Positions 1-12,109 of a DNA stretch of 64,000 bases are shown piece by piece; positions within the stretch are counted from its first letter, which is position 1, and the number at the start of each line of letters is the position of its first letter. Below the pieces are notes generated by a model that was given only the letters and a program-made list of their open reading frames with translations, did not search any database and was not told the DNA's origin. Origin of the DNA: Terebella lapidaria (lineage: Eukaryota; Annelida; Polychaeta; Terebellida; Terebellidae); the NCBI GenBank assembly GCA_949152475.1, contig OX424570.1, positions 6,312,181 to 6,376,180 of the forward strand, written 5' to 3'. The position numbers and the translations under genes were made by a program.

Positions 1-463
1 GATATGTCGCTGACTGTGGCGGGGCTACTGTACGTCTCACATTTAGCAGTTAGCTGTCTGTGGATAAGTCACAGGAAGACAACAGACGCAGTTCTTACCC
101 GCAGTAGTGGTGCATCGTGGGATACATGGCTGTGCTTGGATATAAAATGTCGCGCTTATTGAAAAGTTGGATTTGTTTGGTATTAGGAGGCGTTTGTGGT
201 GTTTCATCATTGTTGGATAACTGTCACAGAAATTTAGATATATTGTGCCTTATTGGAAAATGAGAATACAAAATGGATAAAAAGTTCTTTCCTGGCTGCA
301 ATTGGCTGTTGCATTGCACATTACATAAATTGAAGTCAAATGCACTTGGATTATCGACATAAGACCAAATTAAGTCGTTCAATGTTGGATATGTTGTGTG
401 TGACGTGTTTCTGTGTGGTGTCTGTCGTCTGTCACTGTGGGAGACGCCCGTTGTCACGGTGAT

Positions 464-553
464 ATGGAGTTGTGGCCCCTCTGTGGCCGCGTCAAGGAAG
501 CGGCCAGATTTCTGCTGCGACCGTTGCTCTGTTGTCACAAGATTGTAGACGCG
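464..553 (+). CDS. Candidate first coding exon, R1 copy
   Basis: Thirty codons run from an ATG (G at -3 and G at +4, a fair start context) to a strong splice donor GCG-GTGAGT. The peptide begins MELWPLCGRVKEAARFLL, is Cys- and Leu-rich, and ends KIVDA. The same exon is present in all seven units. Differences between units inside it are mainly silent in this frame (CTG/TTG, GCG/GCC/GCA, CGC/CGT, TTT/TTC), and the donor stays GTRAGT even where one base changed. Read on the minus strand the same changes would mostly alter residues. No family is recognised and no downstream exon was identified with confidence. It could instead be a conserved non-coding or regulatory element. Confidence 0.33.
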
Positions 554-1096
554 GTGAGTTTTGGCGGCTTCTGGGACACAGGTCATACAGTGATTTGATT
601 GGCTCGTTGTAATGATTGATGGGTTTGTTTTGGGGACTGGTCTAAGGTGATTGTTCTGCAAGGGATTATCTACATGTAGCATGGGTAGTGACTGATTTCT
701 CAACACTGATCCTGTTTACACCCACAAGGCATACTGAACATTGGTTTCATTATATAAATACACATAAAGAGCAGTCAAAGAAAGCTGGCACGCTCATAAA
801 AGAGAACAGTTTGAAGACACTGTTGGTCAATGGTGAGAAGAGAAAAGTAAACATGACTAATAGCTTTTAATGAGGAGTTAGAAAAAAAAGGAAATGTAAC
901 TTTCCTGTTGTTGATTTTCATGTCAGATTCAGGAAATGCCAAGTCGATAATTTCTTTTCATGTGATCACTAAGAACAGGTGACTCGAATAATAAACCTTG
1001 CCGGCATGGTGGTGTGGTGAAATATCGAGTCACAATACATCAAAGTTCAAGTAAAATAGAACAAGTACATTAAATTCAAAGTGACTTCTGGATATC

Positions 1097-1119
1097 ACCC
1101 CCCCCTCCCCCCCCCCCCC
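1097..1119. repeat. Poly-C tract
   Basis: A run of C interrupted by a single T lies at a point where other units read ATTACCCC and then AATTAGTCC. It looks like slippage expansion of a short C run already present in the unit. Confidence 0.85.
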
Positions 1120-1371
1120 ATTAGTCCAATTTAAAGCGAGCATCCCTTCCTAATACATATAAAGTGGCACCCTTGGAGGGATCTGTGGACCATAAGAACT
1201 GAACTCTTGCTGTCACTACAGACAGAGGACTATGGTGAATGGAGTTGTCACGACCTGTACTTGTCATTCTTAGCACCGAGCTGTCAGCTTTGTTTATTGA
1301 CAACATTAGGAAAGGCAGTGGGTTCAATGTGAACTCGGTGAAATTTGGCTTTTGGTGTGATTGCTTGAATT

Positions 1372-2850
1372 AGGGCATTTCGGCCCAAAATACCTAATGG
1401 TTTTGTCCGACTCGGCACTTCCTGTTTGGCCGTATCTCCGAAACGGTGCGTCGTAGAGCGAAACGGAGCTCAATTCCGGCCTCCTGGCACTAGACAAACT
1501 AGTCCGGGGTATTTTGGGTCGAGACGACCCCTGGTGTCGAATTTATTTCCGCCGACTCGCGACTTCCTGTTTGGTTGTATCTTGGAAACGGTGTGTCGTA
1601 GAGCGAAACGGAGCTCAATTCCGGCCTCCTGGCACTAGACAAACTAGTCTAGAGGTTATCTTGGGTCGAGACGACCCCTGATGTCGAATTCATTTTCGAC
1701 GACTCGGCACTTCCTGTTTGGCCGTATCTCGGAAACGGTGCGTCATACAGGGAAACGGAGCTCAATTCCGGCCTTCTGGCACTAGACAAACTAGTCTAGG
1801 GGGTATTTTGGGTCGTGTCGAATTTTTTTTCGCCGACTCGGCACTTCCTATTTGGCCGTACCTCGGAATCTTGGCCGAAACGGAGCTCAATTCCGGCCTC
1901 CTGGCACTAGACAAACTAGTCTTATGGGTATTTTGGGTCGAGACGACCCCTGGTGTCGAACTTTTCTTCGCCGACTCTGCACTTCCTGTTCGGCCGTATT
2001 TTGGAAATGGTGTGTCGTAGAGCGAAACGGAGCTCAATTTCGGCCTCCTGGCACTAGACAAACTAGTCTGGAGGGTATTTTGGGTCGAGACAACCCCTGG
2101 TGTCAAATTTATTTTCGCCGACTCGGCACTTCCTGTTTGGCCGTATTTCGGAAACAGTGCGCATACAGGGAAACGGAGCTCAATTCCGGCCTTCTGGCAC
2201 TAGACAAACTAGTCTAGTAGGTATCCTGGGTCGAGACGACCCCTGGTGTCGGAATTTTTTTTTGCCGACTCGGCACTTCCTGTTTGGCCGTATCTCGGAA
2301 TGATGTGTTGTAGAGCGAAACGGAGCTTAAATTCGGCCTCCTGGCACTAGACAAACTAGTCTAGGGGGTATTTTGGGTCGAGACGACCCCTGGTGTCGAA
2401 TTTATTTTTGCCGACTCGGCACGTCCTGTTTGGCCGTATCTCAGAAATGGTGCGTCGTAGAGCGAAACGGAGCTCAATTCCGGCCTTCTGGTACTAGACA
2501 AACTAGTCTAGGGGGTATTTTGGGTCGAGACAACCCCTGGTGTTGAATTCCTTGTTGACGGTATCTGGGAAACAGTGCGTCGTAGAGCTAAACAGAGCTC
2601 AATTTCGGCCTCCTGGCACTAGACAAACTAGGCTTAGGGGTATTTTGGGTTGAGACGACTTCTGGTGCCGTATCTCGAAAACGGTGCGTCGTAGAGCGAA
2701 ACGCAAAGATGCCTAAGGGCGGGGTATGTCACTTAAACTTTGACCACGGACAGTTTCAGACTCATCATGGTTCTAGACACGGTCTCTTAGGTATATGTTA
2801 GCTACGAATAGAACTCACACGAAATGCCCCAAGGCATCTTCAGGCTTGAC
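1372..2850. mobile_element. Satellite-bearing insertion, about 147-bp monomers
   Basis: This block is absent from all other units, where the flanks read continuously (gcttgaatttcaaag). It contains nine tandem monomers, anchored by CTGGCACTAGACAAACTAG at about 1484, 1629, 1776, 1901, 2048, 2194, 2341, 2488 and 2613. Spacing is 145-147 bp, with two shorter monomers of 125 bp. Each monomer holds two small palindromes, ACTAGACAAACTAGT and GGGTCGAGACGACCC. GGGCATTTCG at 1373-1382 is matched inverted by CGAAATGCCC at 2820-2829. AAGATGCC near 2706 is inverted as GGCATCTT near 2833, giving a hairpin at the right end. A possible target duplication is GCTTGA. Long frames across it arise from the repeat and are not genes. 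A non-autonomous DNA element, possibly Helitron-like, is the best guess. Confidence 0.7.
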
Positions 2851-3147
2851 GTCTAGTTTCAAAGTAATTTGTGTCATGTATCGCAGTATATTATAGACCA
2901 TTTGTATTATTTTAAAGAACTATGTCTATCAATTCGGTGTGACCAAAATTATGATAGATGACTCTTGAGTTTGTGTCATTTCTTTGGTGATTTTGGTGGA
3001 GAATCCGGCGATATCATTGGACACAGTGATGGCCTTTTCACTTGTAGGCTGTGCAATATTACAGCAGGTCTGATACCAAATGAATATGGAGAGAGGCATT
3101 CTATTCCTGTAACCTACACAATACAGCACCGTCTGCCGCATTCCCAG

Positions 3148-3180
3148 CAAACACCTCCATGTAATGCTCCTGATATTGAC
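3148..3180. repeat. 33-bp minisatellite, 1 copy (R1)
   Basis: Single copy of the monomer that is expanded in other units. On the plus strand it reads QTPPCNAPDID. It carries a private change (GAT in place of GGT) and is followed by the fixed flank CAATACATGAGG found in every unit. Confidence 0.9.
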
Positions 3181-4028
3181 CAATACATGAGGAATATTCT
3201 GAAAGTTCAAGTCCTTCACTCCCCTGGTGACAATAATGTCAAGTCGGATATATATTGCCACATTCTCTCCATTTATAACACATTGTCAGGCCTCACAGAC
3301 AGTGCTGAAATTGTTTTCTGTCTGTGACGTGAGATTCACATTTTATTGGTGGACTTGACATTTCAACTTCTTGATGGAAATTGATGTCTTGTGGAATCAC
3401 TCTTGAGACTTGTGGTTATAAATGTGATAGCAAAGTTTATATAGGTTTTCAAAGAATATATTTCCACAAATTTCAGGACATTGCTTTCCGACTATTTTTG
3501 TTTCACAATTTATTGACAGTATTTCCCATTTGAATGTAAAATCATTTGCAATGATAGAAATAATTATTTACCAAACAAAATGCAGTTGAAATTTTGTACA
3601 CAATGTGAGATCTTGGCATGAAAACACGTAATGTGTTGAATTCTTGCGAAGTCTGTTGCATTGTTTTCAGTAGCTCTTATAACAGTTTGTAAAGGGACAA
3701 AGGATTTCGGTCACTGAACTGTTTCCATTGATTTCCTAAGCGCTGTTGACCAACTTAATGTTGTGTTGTTGCAAGGAAAAAGACAGAATAAGAAGGAAAA
3801 TATCTGGAAAATAGATATTTACAAGAGCAAGACAACTTACATTCAAATCAGATGATATTGTAGTAGTCTGTTCTGAATATTTGTAGTCTGAAGACCTCAA
3901 CGTTGTCCAAAGTTCGTCGCAGGATTCGGGACATTTGTCAGCTTAATTAGTAGCAGATAACAAGAAAAACATCTCCCATCAGATAACACCAGCAATTACG
4001 AAATGATATATTCTATGTCCTATTCACT

Positions 4029-4672
4029 TACCGTATTTATTCAATTAGTTCGAACACTCTAATAATTCGAACACCAAAAATTATTCAAGAGAATAATTTT
4101 CAAATTGACTCGTTTAGTTCGAACAGTCAAATTTACGATCGAAATTTCGATTGAAACAACGAACGAAATCAACTTGTCAGCTGCCAAAACATACAACTCG
4201 CCAGGTGTCAGCACTTCGAAATGAGTAATCAGCGATATATTCGCCAGGTGGCAGTGATCGCGATTAGGCTTCCAATGCTAGGGTATATGACAAAAAGCGC
4301 GGACCTCATAGTGCCAGGCGGTTTGCGGGCCATTGAAGATTTTCCGAGTCGAGTGACTCGATTGCACTTGCAATATGACTAGAATCTAGCATCAATGCGA
4401 GATTATAAATTGCAGTTACCCGGCGATTTAGCAGCCAGTTATTCAATTTTTTAAAACTGCTAGTTGTCTGTAGTCATCAATCGTACAGCCCCTAACCAGC
4501 CAGCATGAGCGGCATCTGTCAACTCGCGTAGGCCTATCTGCCATGGCATTGATCTATCTGGGTTTGGGATTTTTTTTCGTTTTGACGGACGATTTTATCG
4601 TGAATCTAATAATTCGAACATTTCAAAATTTAATTATTTTTAGCTGTTCGAACTAATTGAATAAATACGGTA
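4029..4672. mobile_element. 640-bp MITE with TA target duplication
   Basis: The element begins CCGTATTTATTCAATTAG and ends with its inverse CTAATTGAATAAATACGG, flanked by TA at 4029-4030 and 4671-4672. R4 has the empty site (cactttagctaag near 29610), which confirms a single TA duplication. The arms extend into an AGTTCGAACA / AATAATTCGAACA subterminal repeat. There is no coding capacity. TA duplication and termini fit a Tc1/mariner/pogo-type non-autonomous element. Related copies lie at 22677-23561 and in part at 34590-34685. Confidence 0.88.
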
Positions 4673-7600
4673 GCTAAGTTTCCACGATTGCCTCTTTTGG
4701 CTCCACTACATGTGATTCCCATGTTGGCCTCCACACTACAAATCTCGTCCCAAAAGTAACATCCGTCAGCTATCAGGCGACAACCTACTGAAGCTGTACA
4801 AGACACCGCGGCCGTGACATCAACGTGACAATTTTGTTGTTGTGTCGGAAATTATCATCGTTGATCTGTCACAATCAAAGTGGGATTGATCGATTTGTTA
4901 GACAGAGAAAGGGATATTGCAGACTCTTTTGGTAAAATTGAAGATTCGATGAGAAACGAATAGAGAGAAAAGCCCATAAAATGACCAGTCATTGCCACAC
5001 AGCCTGACAGTCAAAAATAAACAAGTTTGATGACAATCGTCCAATTATCAAAATTGTTATATTTCTATATGGCCCTGATTATAAAATTCTTATCATTGAA
5101 CAAAACTAATAGTTCTAGAAATCAAAGTCCGTATAAAATTCATGTATCTGATCATTTCAATGTCAGATTACTGTAAATAGAAATCTCTTCAGATATTTGT
5201 TATGGTCAATCAGACTCAACTAAAGGCCACGGAAAAGAACGAACACAGAAAGGAAAACCTGAACTATACAGACTGAGTCTTGTCGCTTTAGATTGACATC
5301 TGACAAATTCCCCGTCTCTACGACACCAGAACAAACATCAGGACATATTCCACGTCATATCCGGGACGACTTCTGTCATTGTTCACCCGTTTCCATCGGC
5401 AACCATCCGCTGTCACCCATTCAGATTTTTGTGTGGTTCGATGTCGCTTGGAACTAACAGATTTGGATTATTCCGGGACTTTTACTTCCAACGAGAGTCG
5501 TGACCATGAATACGATAAATGTCGGAAAGATTTCTTCATTGCTCATATCAGCTTAGAGATCTATCTTGGGAAAGGTCTTTTGATAGAGAGAGAAGATTTC
5601 ATGGTGTCAGAAATCCTACGTTATTGAGTCTTCAGAAAGAGTCTTGTAAAGTGCCAGGGAATGGCTACAGTTGGGTTAAGGTTTCGTAGCACAATGTTGT
5701 GTAGCTGTTTTGTTCTGCTTCATTCGATGATGGAAAAAAAAGAGAATTCTATAGAATAAATTTTATAAATGGGTGTGGTAATGTTATAGCACCATCAAGC
5801 TAGTTGTACAATGGAAGGCATTGGTCCATTGACAGACTGAATCCCATCTCGCCCCTTCCAGCCCTTCCAGCTCTCAAGGTCAAACAACTTTATCTCCTTA
5901 AACTGATCAGTGTCACTGACTTAGCATACTACAAGCAAGATATCCACCCTTCCTTATTCTCCCCTACCTGCTAATTCCCCTCCTCCCCCCTCCGGCTTTT
6001 TATCCCAAGTATTCAGCTTTTATCCTGTCAATAGTCATCCAAATCACTCAACATTTTATTGGGATACATTTTGTGGGACACTTTGTGTTCATCTCGGGCC
6101 GAACAATTCCACAGGTATGTTTTCCAAATTGATGTAAAAAAATGTCAGCATCCAGAATACAGCCATCAAAAGACATTGCACCAATCAGGTTGATTTATAT
6201 ATACCTCATGATACCTAGACATGTATGTCAAATGCTACCATCCCATTTAAGACATACCCCTATCTATGAGTAGAAATAGTAACATTTCACTGAAAACCTG
6301 CACGAAAAGCTCTACTCATCCAAACTCTGCCCCTTCGTCCACAACGTACAAGTGACGGCCGTATTGCGTCTTGTCATAGGTCACGGCTTCCAGCCAATCA
6401 CTCTGATTGGATTTCAGACGATTTGTCGCTGTTGGTTTTGTTTCGGTGTTTTATCAGATGTATGAAGATGGATAGGACGTTGATCGATGTTTTAGGCTTG
6501 TGAGGTGATAAGGATGTGTGATAGGGGTAGTGATATAAATACTGATTTATTGTGGCATATTCAATCTGCTAATTGTTGTGGCATTGAAGTCAGGGAACTG
6601 CCGATAAGCCTGGAGGTGACGATTTTGGCGGAATAAAACTTCAACATTCTTGCTCATGAATCCTTACATGTTTTAATAGTTAGATTACTTTGGAATAGAA
6701 TTTTGTTTCTTATTGTGGAAGCCTGTTTTGAATGACTCCCATAAATTGCAGTGCAAATGCCGTAAAAATGTTCAAAACATTTCCATTATCCGAGGAAAGA
6801 TGAAAAAATAGAATGCCTTTCAGTGGCTTCTACAATAAATCTCAGGGGATTTCCATAGAATTCTCTCGTATTTTGTCACACTTTTATCGCCCACAAATAT
6901 GGACATTATCGTCAGACACAAAAGACGACCGCTTGAGAGCCGCACTCGAATGTCATAAAACAGTTTTAGATCACCATGGTTACAGGCAGGATCACCACGG
7001 TTACTGTCGCTAGGGAACAAAGAGTCAATGCAAACGATTTGTCTCATTGCGGAGATTAACTAGCAGTCACAGGGGTGATGTTTCGGGGGTGATTGTGGAA
7101 GTGTTTTGGGCAAGTGGTAGGGAAGTGGGGAGAAAATATTATTTTGGAGGGAGTTTGGAGGGATCCAGGGGAAATTAATGTTACAGTTGGATTTGGTATT
7201 GTCATTTGATGCCATATTCTGTGATATTCCTGCACAACTTGTGGTCAGTCAGGCAATTTATACATTGAATCATGGTTTTCCTACATTTTTATGTACTGGA
7301 GAATTCATGATTGTGACAAGATATTTGTTCCAGAGTTGTTGAAATGCTCCCACAGGAAACATTACATCTCACAAATGCTGACCGTTACTTGCTCTGGACA
7401 ATGGTCATGGTTTGTAAAGTGTGAATGAATTTCGGAATGATGTGATATGATATCAGAATACTGTTGTATTGCTGTAGTTTCAGAGAATAATGCACATTTA
7501 TGGATCAATAGTTCATTGATCTTTGATACAAAAAGGGATTGCTTTTATTTGTAGAAAGGATTCATTATTAAATTAAAAAATAGATCCATTCAGTGAGAGA

Positions 7601-8083
7601 TTTGAGAATTCAATAATGGACTTTGATTATTCGAACCACAAACTTGATTTGGTTTCTCCTACCTTCCACTTTCATTGGTTTTGTCTAATCCACACTTTTT
7701 GTAATCCAGCTCACTACAATCACAAGGTTCAATAAATATTCATGATGAACGAATAACTGTTCATCCGTCAATGAAAAATAATAAAAATTATTAGAACAAA
7801 ACAGTTTGATCTAGTTTTTTTCACACTTTAGTGTTGACACGGGAAGTGTCTCAGTGTCCTGACTTGGATTTCCCGGTTCTGTCTGTGAGTGACTCGTCAG
7901 ATTCTACTAGGGCGCTGTGTGTTTTACGATAGACTACTCGCTCTGTGTCACTCACAGACTGTGAACTACGCGGAAAATCTCTGGGAACCGCGGAAAACCT
8001 TGCTCTAATTAACTTAAGCATCCTTGAGTCAACACAGGATCATCCAAGGGCCGCAATTCTGTGACAGTTAAAACCCGGCTTCA

Positions 8084-8314
8084 TAAAGTTATCCGCGTCC
8101 GAGTGAAAGGCGAAGGTGGAGATTTTACGAGGGCAGCAAGAGCGATTCACCGCACATTTTGTCAGGGAAAAGTGCGGCTCACGATTTCTCTACAGAGAGA
8201 AAGTAATTGCTCTTAGATCGTCCTCCGATTGTTTCGTTCGTGGCTTGGACCCTGCTGGAAAAACAGAGCAGTCCCCACGGTGACAATTCACAAGCAGGGT
8301 ATCGACCAATCAGC
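8084..8314 (+). promoter_or_regulatory. Promoter-like block upstream of R2
   Basis: A degenerate TATA-like word (TCATAAAGT at 8081-8089; TTTATAAAG in the other units) is followed about 220 bp later by GACCAATCAGC with CCAAT at 8306-8310. The interval is CpG-richer than its surroundings and is one of the best conserved parts of the unit. No transcription start can be fixed from sequence alone. Confidence 0.35.
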
Positions 8315-8845
8315 TTGTAGTCGTCTCTAAAGGAGCCGTCTCGTGGTTGAACTTCACCCCGCCTGGCTTCCAGTGGGAGAGACGACTTGTGTCACGGATA
8401 TATCGCTGACTGTGGCCTCACATTTAGCAGTTAGCTGGCCGCGGATAAGTCACAGGAAGACAACAGATGCAGTTCTTACCGGCAGAAGTGGTACATTGTC
8501 GGATACGTGGCTGTGCTTGGATATAAAATGTCGAGCTTATTGAAAAGTTGGATTTGTTTGGCAGTAGGAGGCGTTTGTGGTGTTTTATCATTGTTGGATA
8601 ACTGTCACAGAAATTTGGATATATTGTGCTTTATTGGAAAGTGGGAATACAAAATGGATAAAAAGTTCTTTTCTGGCTGCAAATGGCAGTTGCATTGCAC
8701 ATTACATAAATTGAAGTCAAATGCACTTGGATCATCTACTTGAGACCAAATTGAGTCGTCAAATGTTGGATAATGTTGTGTGTGATGTGTTTCTGTGAGG
8801 TATCTGTCGTCTGTCAACGTGGGAAACGCCCGTTGTCACGGTGAT

Positions 8846-8935
8846 ATGGAGCTGTGGCCCCTCTGTGGCCGCGTCAAGGAAGCGGCCAGATTCCTGCTGC
8901 GACCGCTGCTCTGTTGTCACAAGATTGTAGACTGG
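8846..8935 (+). CDS. Candidate first coding exon, R2 copy
   Basis: Same 30-codon exon as in R1, ending GAC-TGG before GTGAGT, so the last codon is Trp in place of Ala. TTC for TTT, CTG for TTG and CTG for TTG (against R1) are all silent. Shared with R6 is the TGG ending, which fits a common origin of R2 and R6 here. Confidence 0.33.
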
Positions 8936-10086
8936 GTGAGTTTTGGGGACTTTTGGGACACGGGTCATACAGTGATTTGAGTGGCTCGTTGTAATGATTG
9001 ATTGGTTCGTGTCGGGGACTGGTCCAAGGTGATTGTTCTGCAAGGGATTATCTACATGTAGCATGGGTAGTGACTGATTCTCAACACTTTGATCCTGTTT
9101 ACACCCACAAAGTATACTGAACATTGGTTTCATTATATATATACACATAAAGAGCAGTCAAAGAAAGCTGCGACGCTCTTAAAAGAGAACCCACATAAAA
9201 GGCACAGTTGTCACAGTTTCAAGACACTGTTGGTCAATGGTGAGAAAACAAAAGTAAACACGACTAATAGCTTTTAATGAGGAGTTAGTAAAAAAAGAAA
9301 TGTTTCTTTCCCGTTGTGGATTTTTATGTCAGATTCAGGAAATGCAGAGTTGATAATTCCCTTTCATCTGATTGCTAAGAACAGGTGACTCGACTAAAAA
9401 CTTGCTGGCAATGGTGGAGTGGTATAAAACAGTGATATTGAAATGCATGCTGGGGTTGATATATTGAGTCACAATACATAAAAATTCAAGCAAAATAGAA
9501 CAAGTACATTGTATTCAAGGTGGTTTCTGGATATTACCCCAATTAGTCCAGTCTGAAGCCTGTATCCCTCCCTGACACCTATATAATGGCCAACTCAGAC
9601 AGATCTGTGGACCGCAAGAATTGAACCCTTGCTGTCACTACGGACAGAGGACGATGGTGAATGGAGCTGTCACGACCTGTACTCGTCATCCTTAGCACCG
9701 AGCTGTCAGCTTTGTTTATTGACAACATTAGGAAAGTCAGTGGGTTCAATGTGAATGCGGTAAAATTTGGCTTTTGGTGTGATCGCTTGAATTTCAAAGT
9801 TATGTTTTATGTATCCCAGACAGTATGTTATAGGCCACTGAGGCCAGGTTTATTATTTTCATGAACTATGTTTATCAAATCAGTGTGACCTGAATTATGA
9901 CTCCTGAGTTTGTGTCATTTCTTTGGTGATTTTGGTGGAGAATCCAGCGATATTTTTGGACACAGTGATGGCCTTTTCTCTTGTAGGCTGTGCAATGTTA
10001 CAGCATGTCTGATGCCAAATGAATATGGAGATGGGCATTCTGTTGTTGTAACCTACACAATACAGCACCGTCTGTAGCATTCCCAC

Positions 10087-10251
10087 CAAACACCTCCATG
10101 TAATGCTCCAGGTATTGACCAAACACCTCCATGTAATGCTCCTGGTATTGACCAAACACCTCCATGTAATGCTCCTGGTATTGACCAAACACCTCCATGT
10201 AATGCTCCAGGTATTGACCAAACACCTCCATGTAATGCTCCTGGTATTGAC
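10087..10251. repeat. 33-bp minisatellite, 5 copies (R2)
   Basis: Exactly five 33-bp monomers. Scoring the variable base in CTCC(A/T)GG gives the order A-T-T-A-T. Because 33 is divisible by three and the monomer lacks stops in most frames, several overlapping long frames cross it on both strands; these are consequences of the repeat. Confidence 0.95.
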
Positions 10252-12109
10252 CAATACATGAGGAATATCCTGTAAGTTCAAGTCCTTCACTCCCCTGGTG
10301 ACAATAATGTCAAGTCGGCTATATATTGCCACGTTCTCTCCTTTCATAACACATTGTCAGACCTCACAGACAGGGCAGAAATTGTTTTCTGTCTGTGACG
10401 TGAGATTCACAGTTTATTGGTGGACTTGACATTTCAACCTCTTGATGGAAATTGATGTCTTTTGGAATCACTCTGAGACTTGTGGTCAAAAATGTGATAG
10501 CAAAGTTTATGTATAGGTTTTCAAAGAATATATTTCCACAAATTTCAAGGCATTGCTTTTCGACTATTTTTGTTTCACAATTTATTGACAATATTTATCA
10601 CTTGAATATAAAATCATGTAATGATAGGAATAATTATTTACCAAACAAAATGCGATTGAATTTTGTATACAGTGTGAGATCTCGGCATGAAAACAGGTAA
10701 TGTGCTGAATTCTTGCAAATTCTTGTTGCATTGTTTTGAGTAGCTCTTGTAACAGTTTGTAAAGGGACAATGGATTTCGGTCGCTGAACTGTTTCCATTG
10801 ATTTTTTAAGCGCTATTGACCAACTTGTTGTGTTGTTGCAAAGAAAAAGACAGAATAAGAACGAAAATATCAGGAAAATAGATATTTACGAGAGCAGGAC
10901 AACTTACATTCATATCGGATAAGATTGTAGTAGTCTGTTCTGAATATTCGTAGTCTGAAAACCTCAACTTTGTCCAAAGTTCCTCGCAGGATTCGGGACA
11001 TTTGTCAGCTTAATTAGGAGCAGATAACAAGAAAAACGTCTCCCTAGCAAATACAAAATGATATATTCTATGTCCTTGCACTTTGTCTAATTCTTAAACT
11101 GACATCACAGCTCCACTTTCACCTTAGCTAAGTGTTTCCACAATTCCCTTTTTTTGGCTCCTTGACTACAAATCATCTTGAGTCTCATGTTGCCCTCCAC
11201 ACTACAAATCTCGTCCCCAAAGTGACATCCATCAGCTGTCAGGCGACAACCTACTGAAGATGTATCAGACACCGTGGCCGTGAGATCAAGGCGACAATTT
11301 AGTCGTTGTGTCAGAAATTATCATCGTTGATCTGTCACAATCAAATTGGGATTGATCGATTTGCTAGACAGAGAATGGAGTGTTGCAGACTTTGGTAAAA
11401 TTGGAAACTAGATAGAAAAGAAAAAAGAAAGGAAAGGAAAAAGTCCATAAATGGTCCATAAATTGAATTTGAAATATCTAATTGTAGTAAAAAATTATTG
11501 AGTTTTATGACAATTGTCCAGTTATCAAAATTGTAATATTACTATGACCCATATCATCAGGTTATTGATAGACCTATATAGAAACCAAACTTTATATAAA
11601 ATTTGTGTAGCTGATTCCAATGTCAGATTACTGTAAATATAAATCTCTCTTCAGATATTTGCTTTGGTCAATCAAACTCAAGCAAAAGCAGCGGAAAAGA
11701 ATAAACACAGAAAGGAAAACCTGAACTATACAGACTGAGTCTTGTAGTTTCAGATTTGACATCTGACAAATTCCCTGTCTCTATGACATCAGAACAAACA
11801 TCAGGATATATTCCTCGTCATATCTGGGGCGATTTCTGTCACTGTTCACTCGTTTCCATCGGCAACGGTCCGCTGTCACCCATTCTCGTCTAAAATACTT
11901 GGGTTTTTTGTGTGGTTTGATGTCGCTTGAAACTAACAGATTTGGATTATCTCGGGACTTTTCCCTTCCAACGAGAGTCGTGGCCATGAATACAATAAAT
12001 GTCGGAAAGATTTCTTCATTGCTCATATCAGCTCAGAGATCTATCTCAGGGAATGTCTTTTGATAGAGAGAAGATTTCTTGGTATCAGAAATCCGACATT
12101 ATTGAGTCT

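Larger units (their letters stand above)
1..8344 (+). repeat. Macro-repeat unit R1 (left-truncated)
   Basis: First unit of the tandem array. Base 1 corresponds to about 8396 in R2, so only some 50 bases of the unit's left end are missing. Order: candidate exon at 464-553, satellite insertion 1372-2850, single minisatellite copy 3148-3180, MITE 4029-4672, donor-like CAG-GTATGT at 6115, promoter-like block 8084-8314. The stretches 560-1370, 3190-4020 and 4680-8080 align with all other units but hold no gene I can support; the open frames there are short and not consistently conserved. Without insertions the unit is about 6.2 kb. The repeat relationship is direct observation; a function for the unit is not known. 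Confidence 0.9.

Noticed and set aside
1762-2106. Overlapping 100-120 codon frames on both strands in the 147-bp satellite
   Set aside because: Products of the tandem repeat; frame shifts with each length variant.
6820-7047. Minus-strand 75-codon frame recurring in several units (also 23705-23932, 43355-43582)
   Set aside because: Recurrence is expected from repeat identity; differences between units are not silent-biased and the N-terminus is not kept in R4b/R6.
8343-8543. 71-codon plus frame next to each anchor (WLPVQETTCVTDISLTV...)
   Set aside because: It lacks an ATG in most units (GTG at that point) and is disrupted in R6; it more likely lies in the promoter or leader region.
8528-8740. 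Signal-peptide-like frame beginning MSRLLKSWICLALGGVCGVL just after the anchor
   Set aside because: Length differs between units (ends after about 38 codons in most, read-through in R2, shifted in R6), and differences are mainly replacing.
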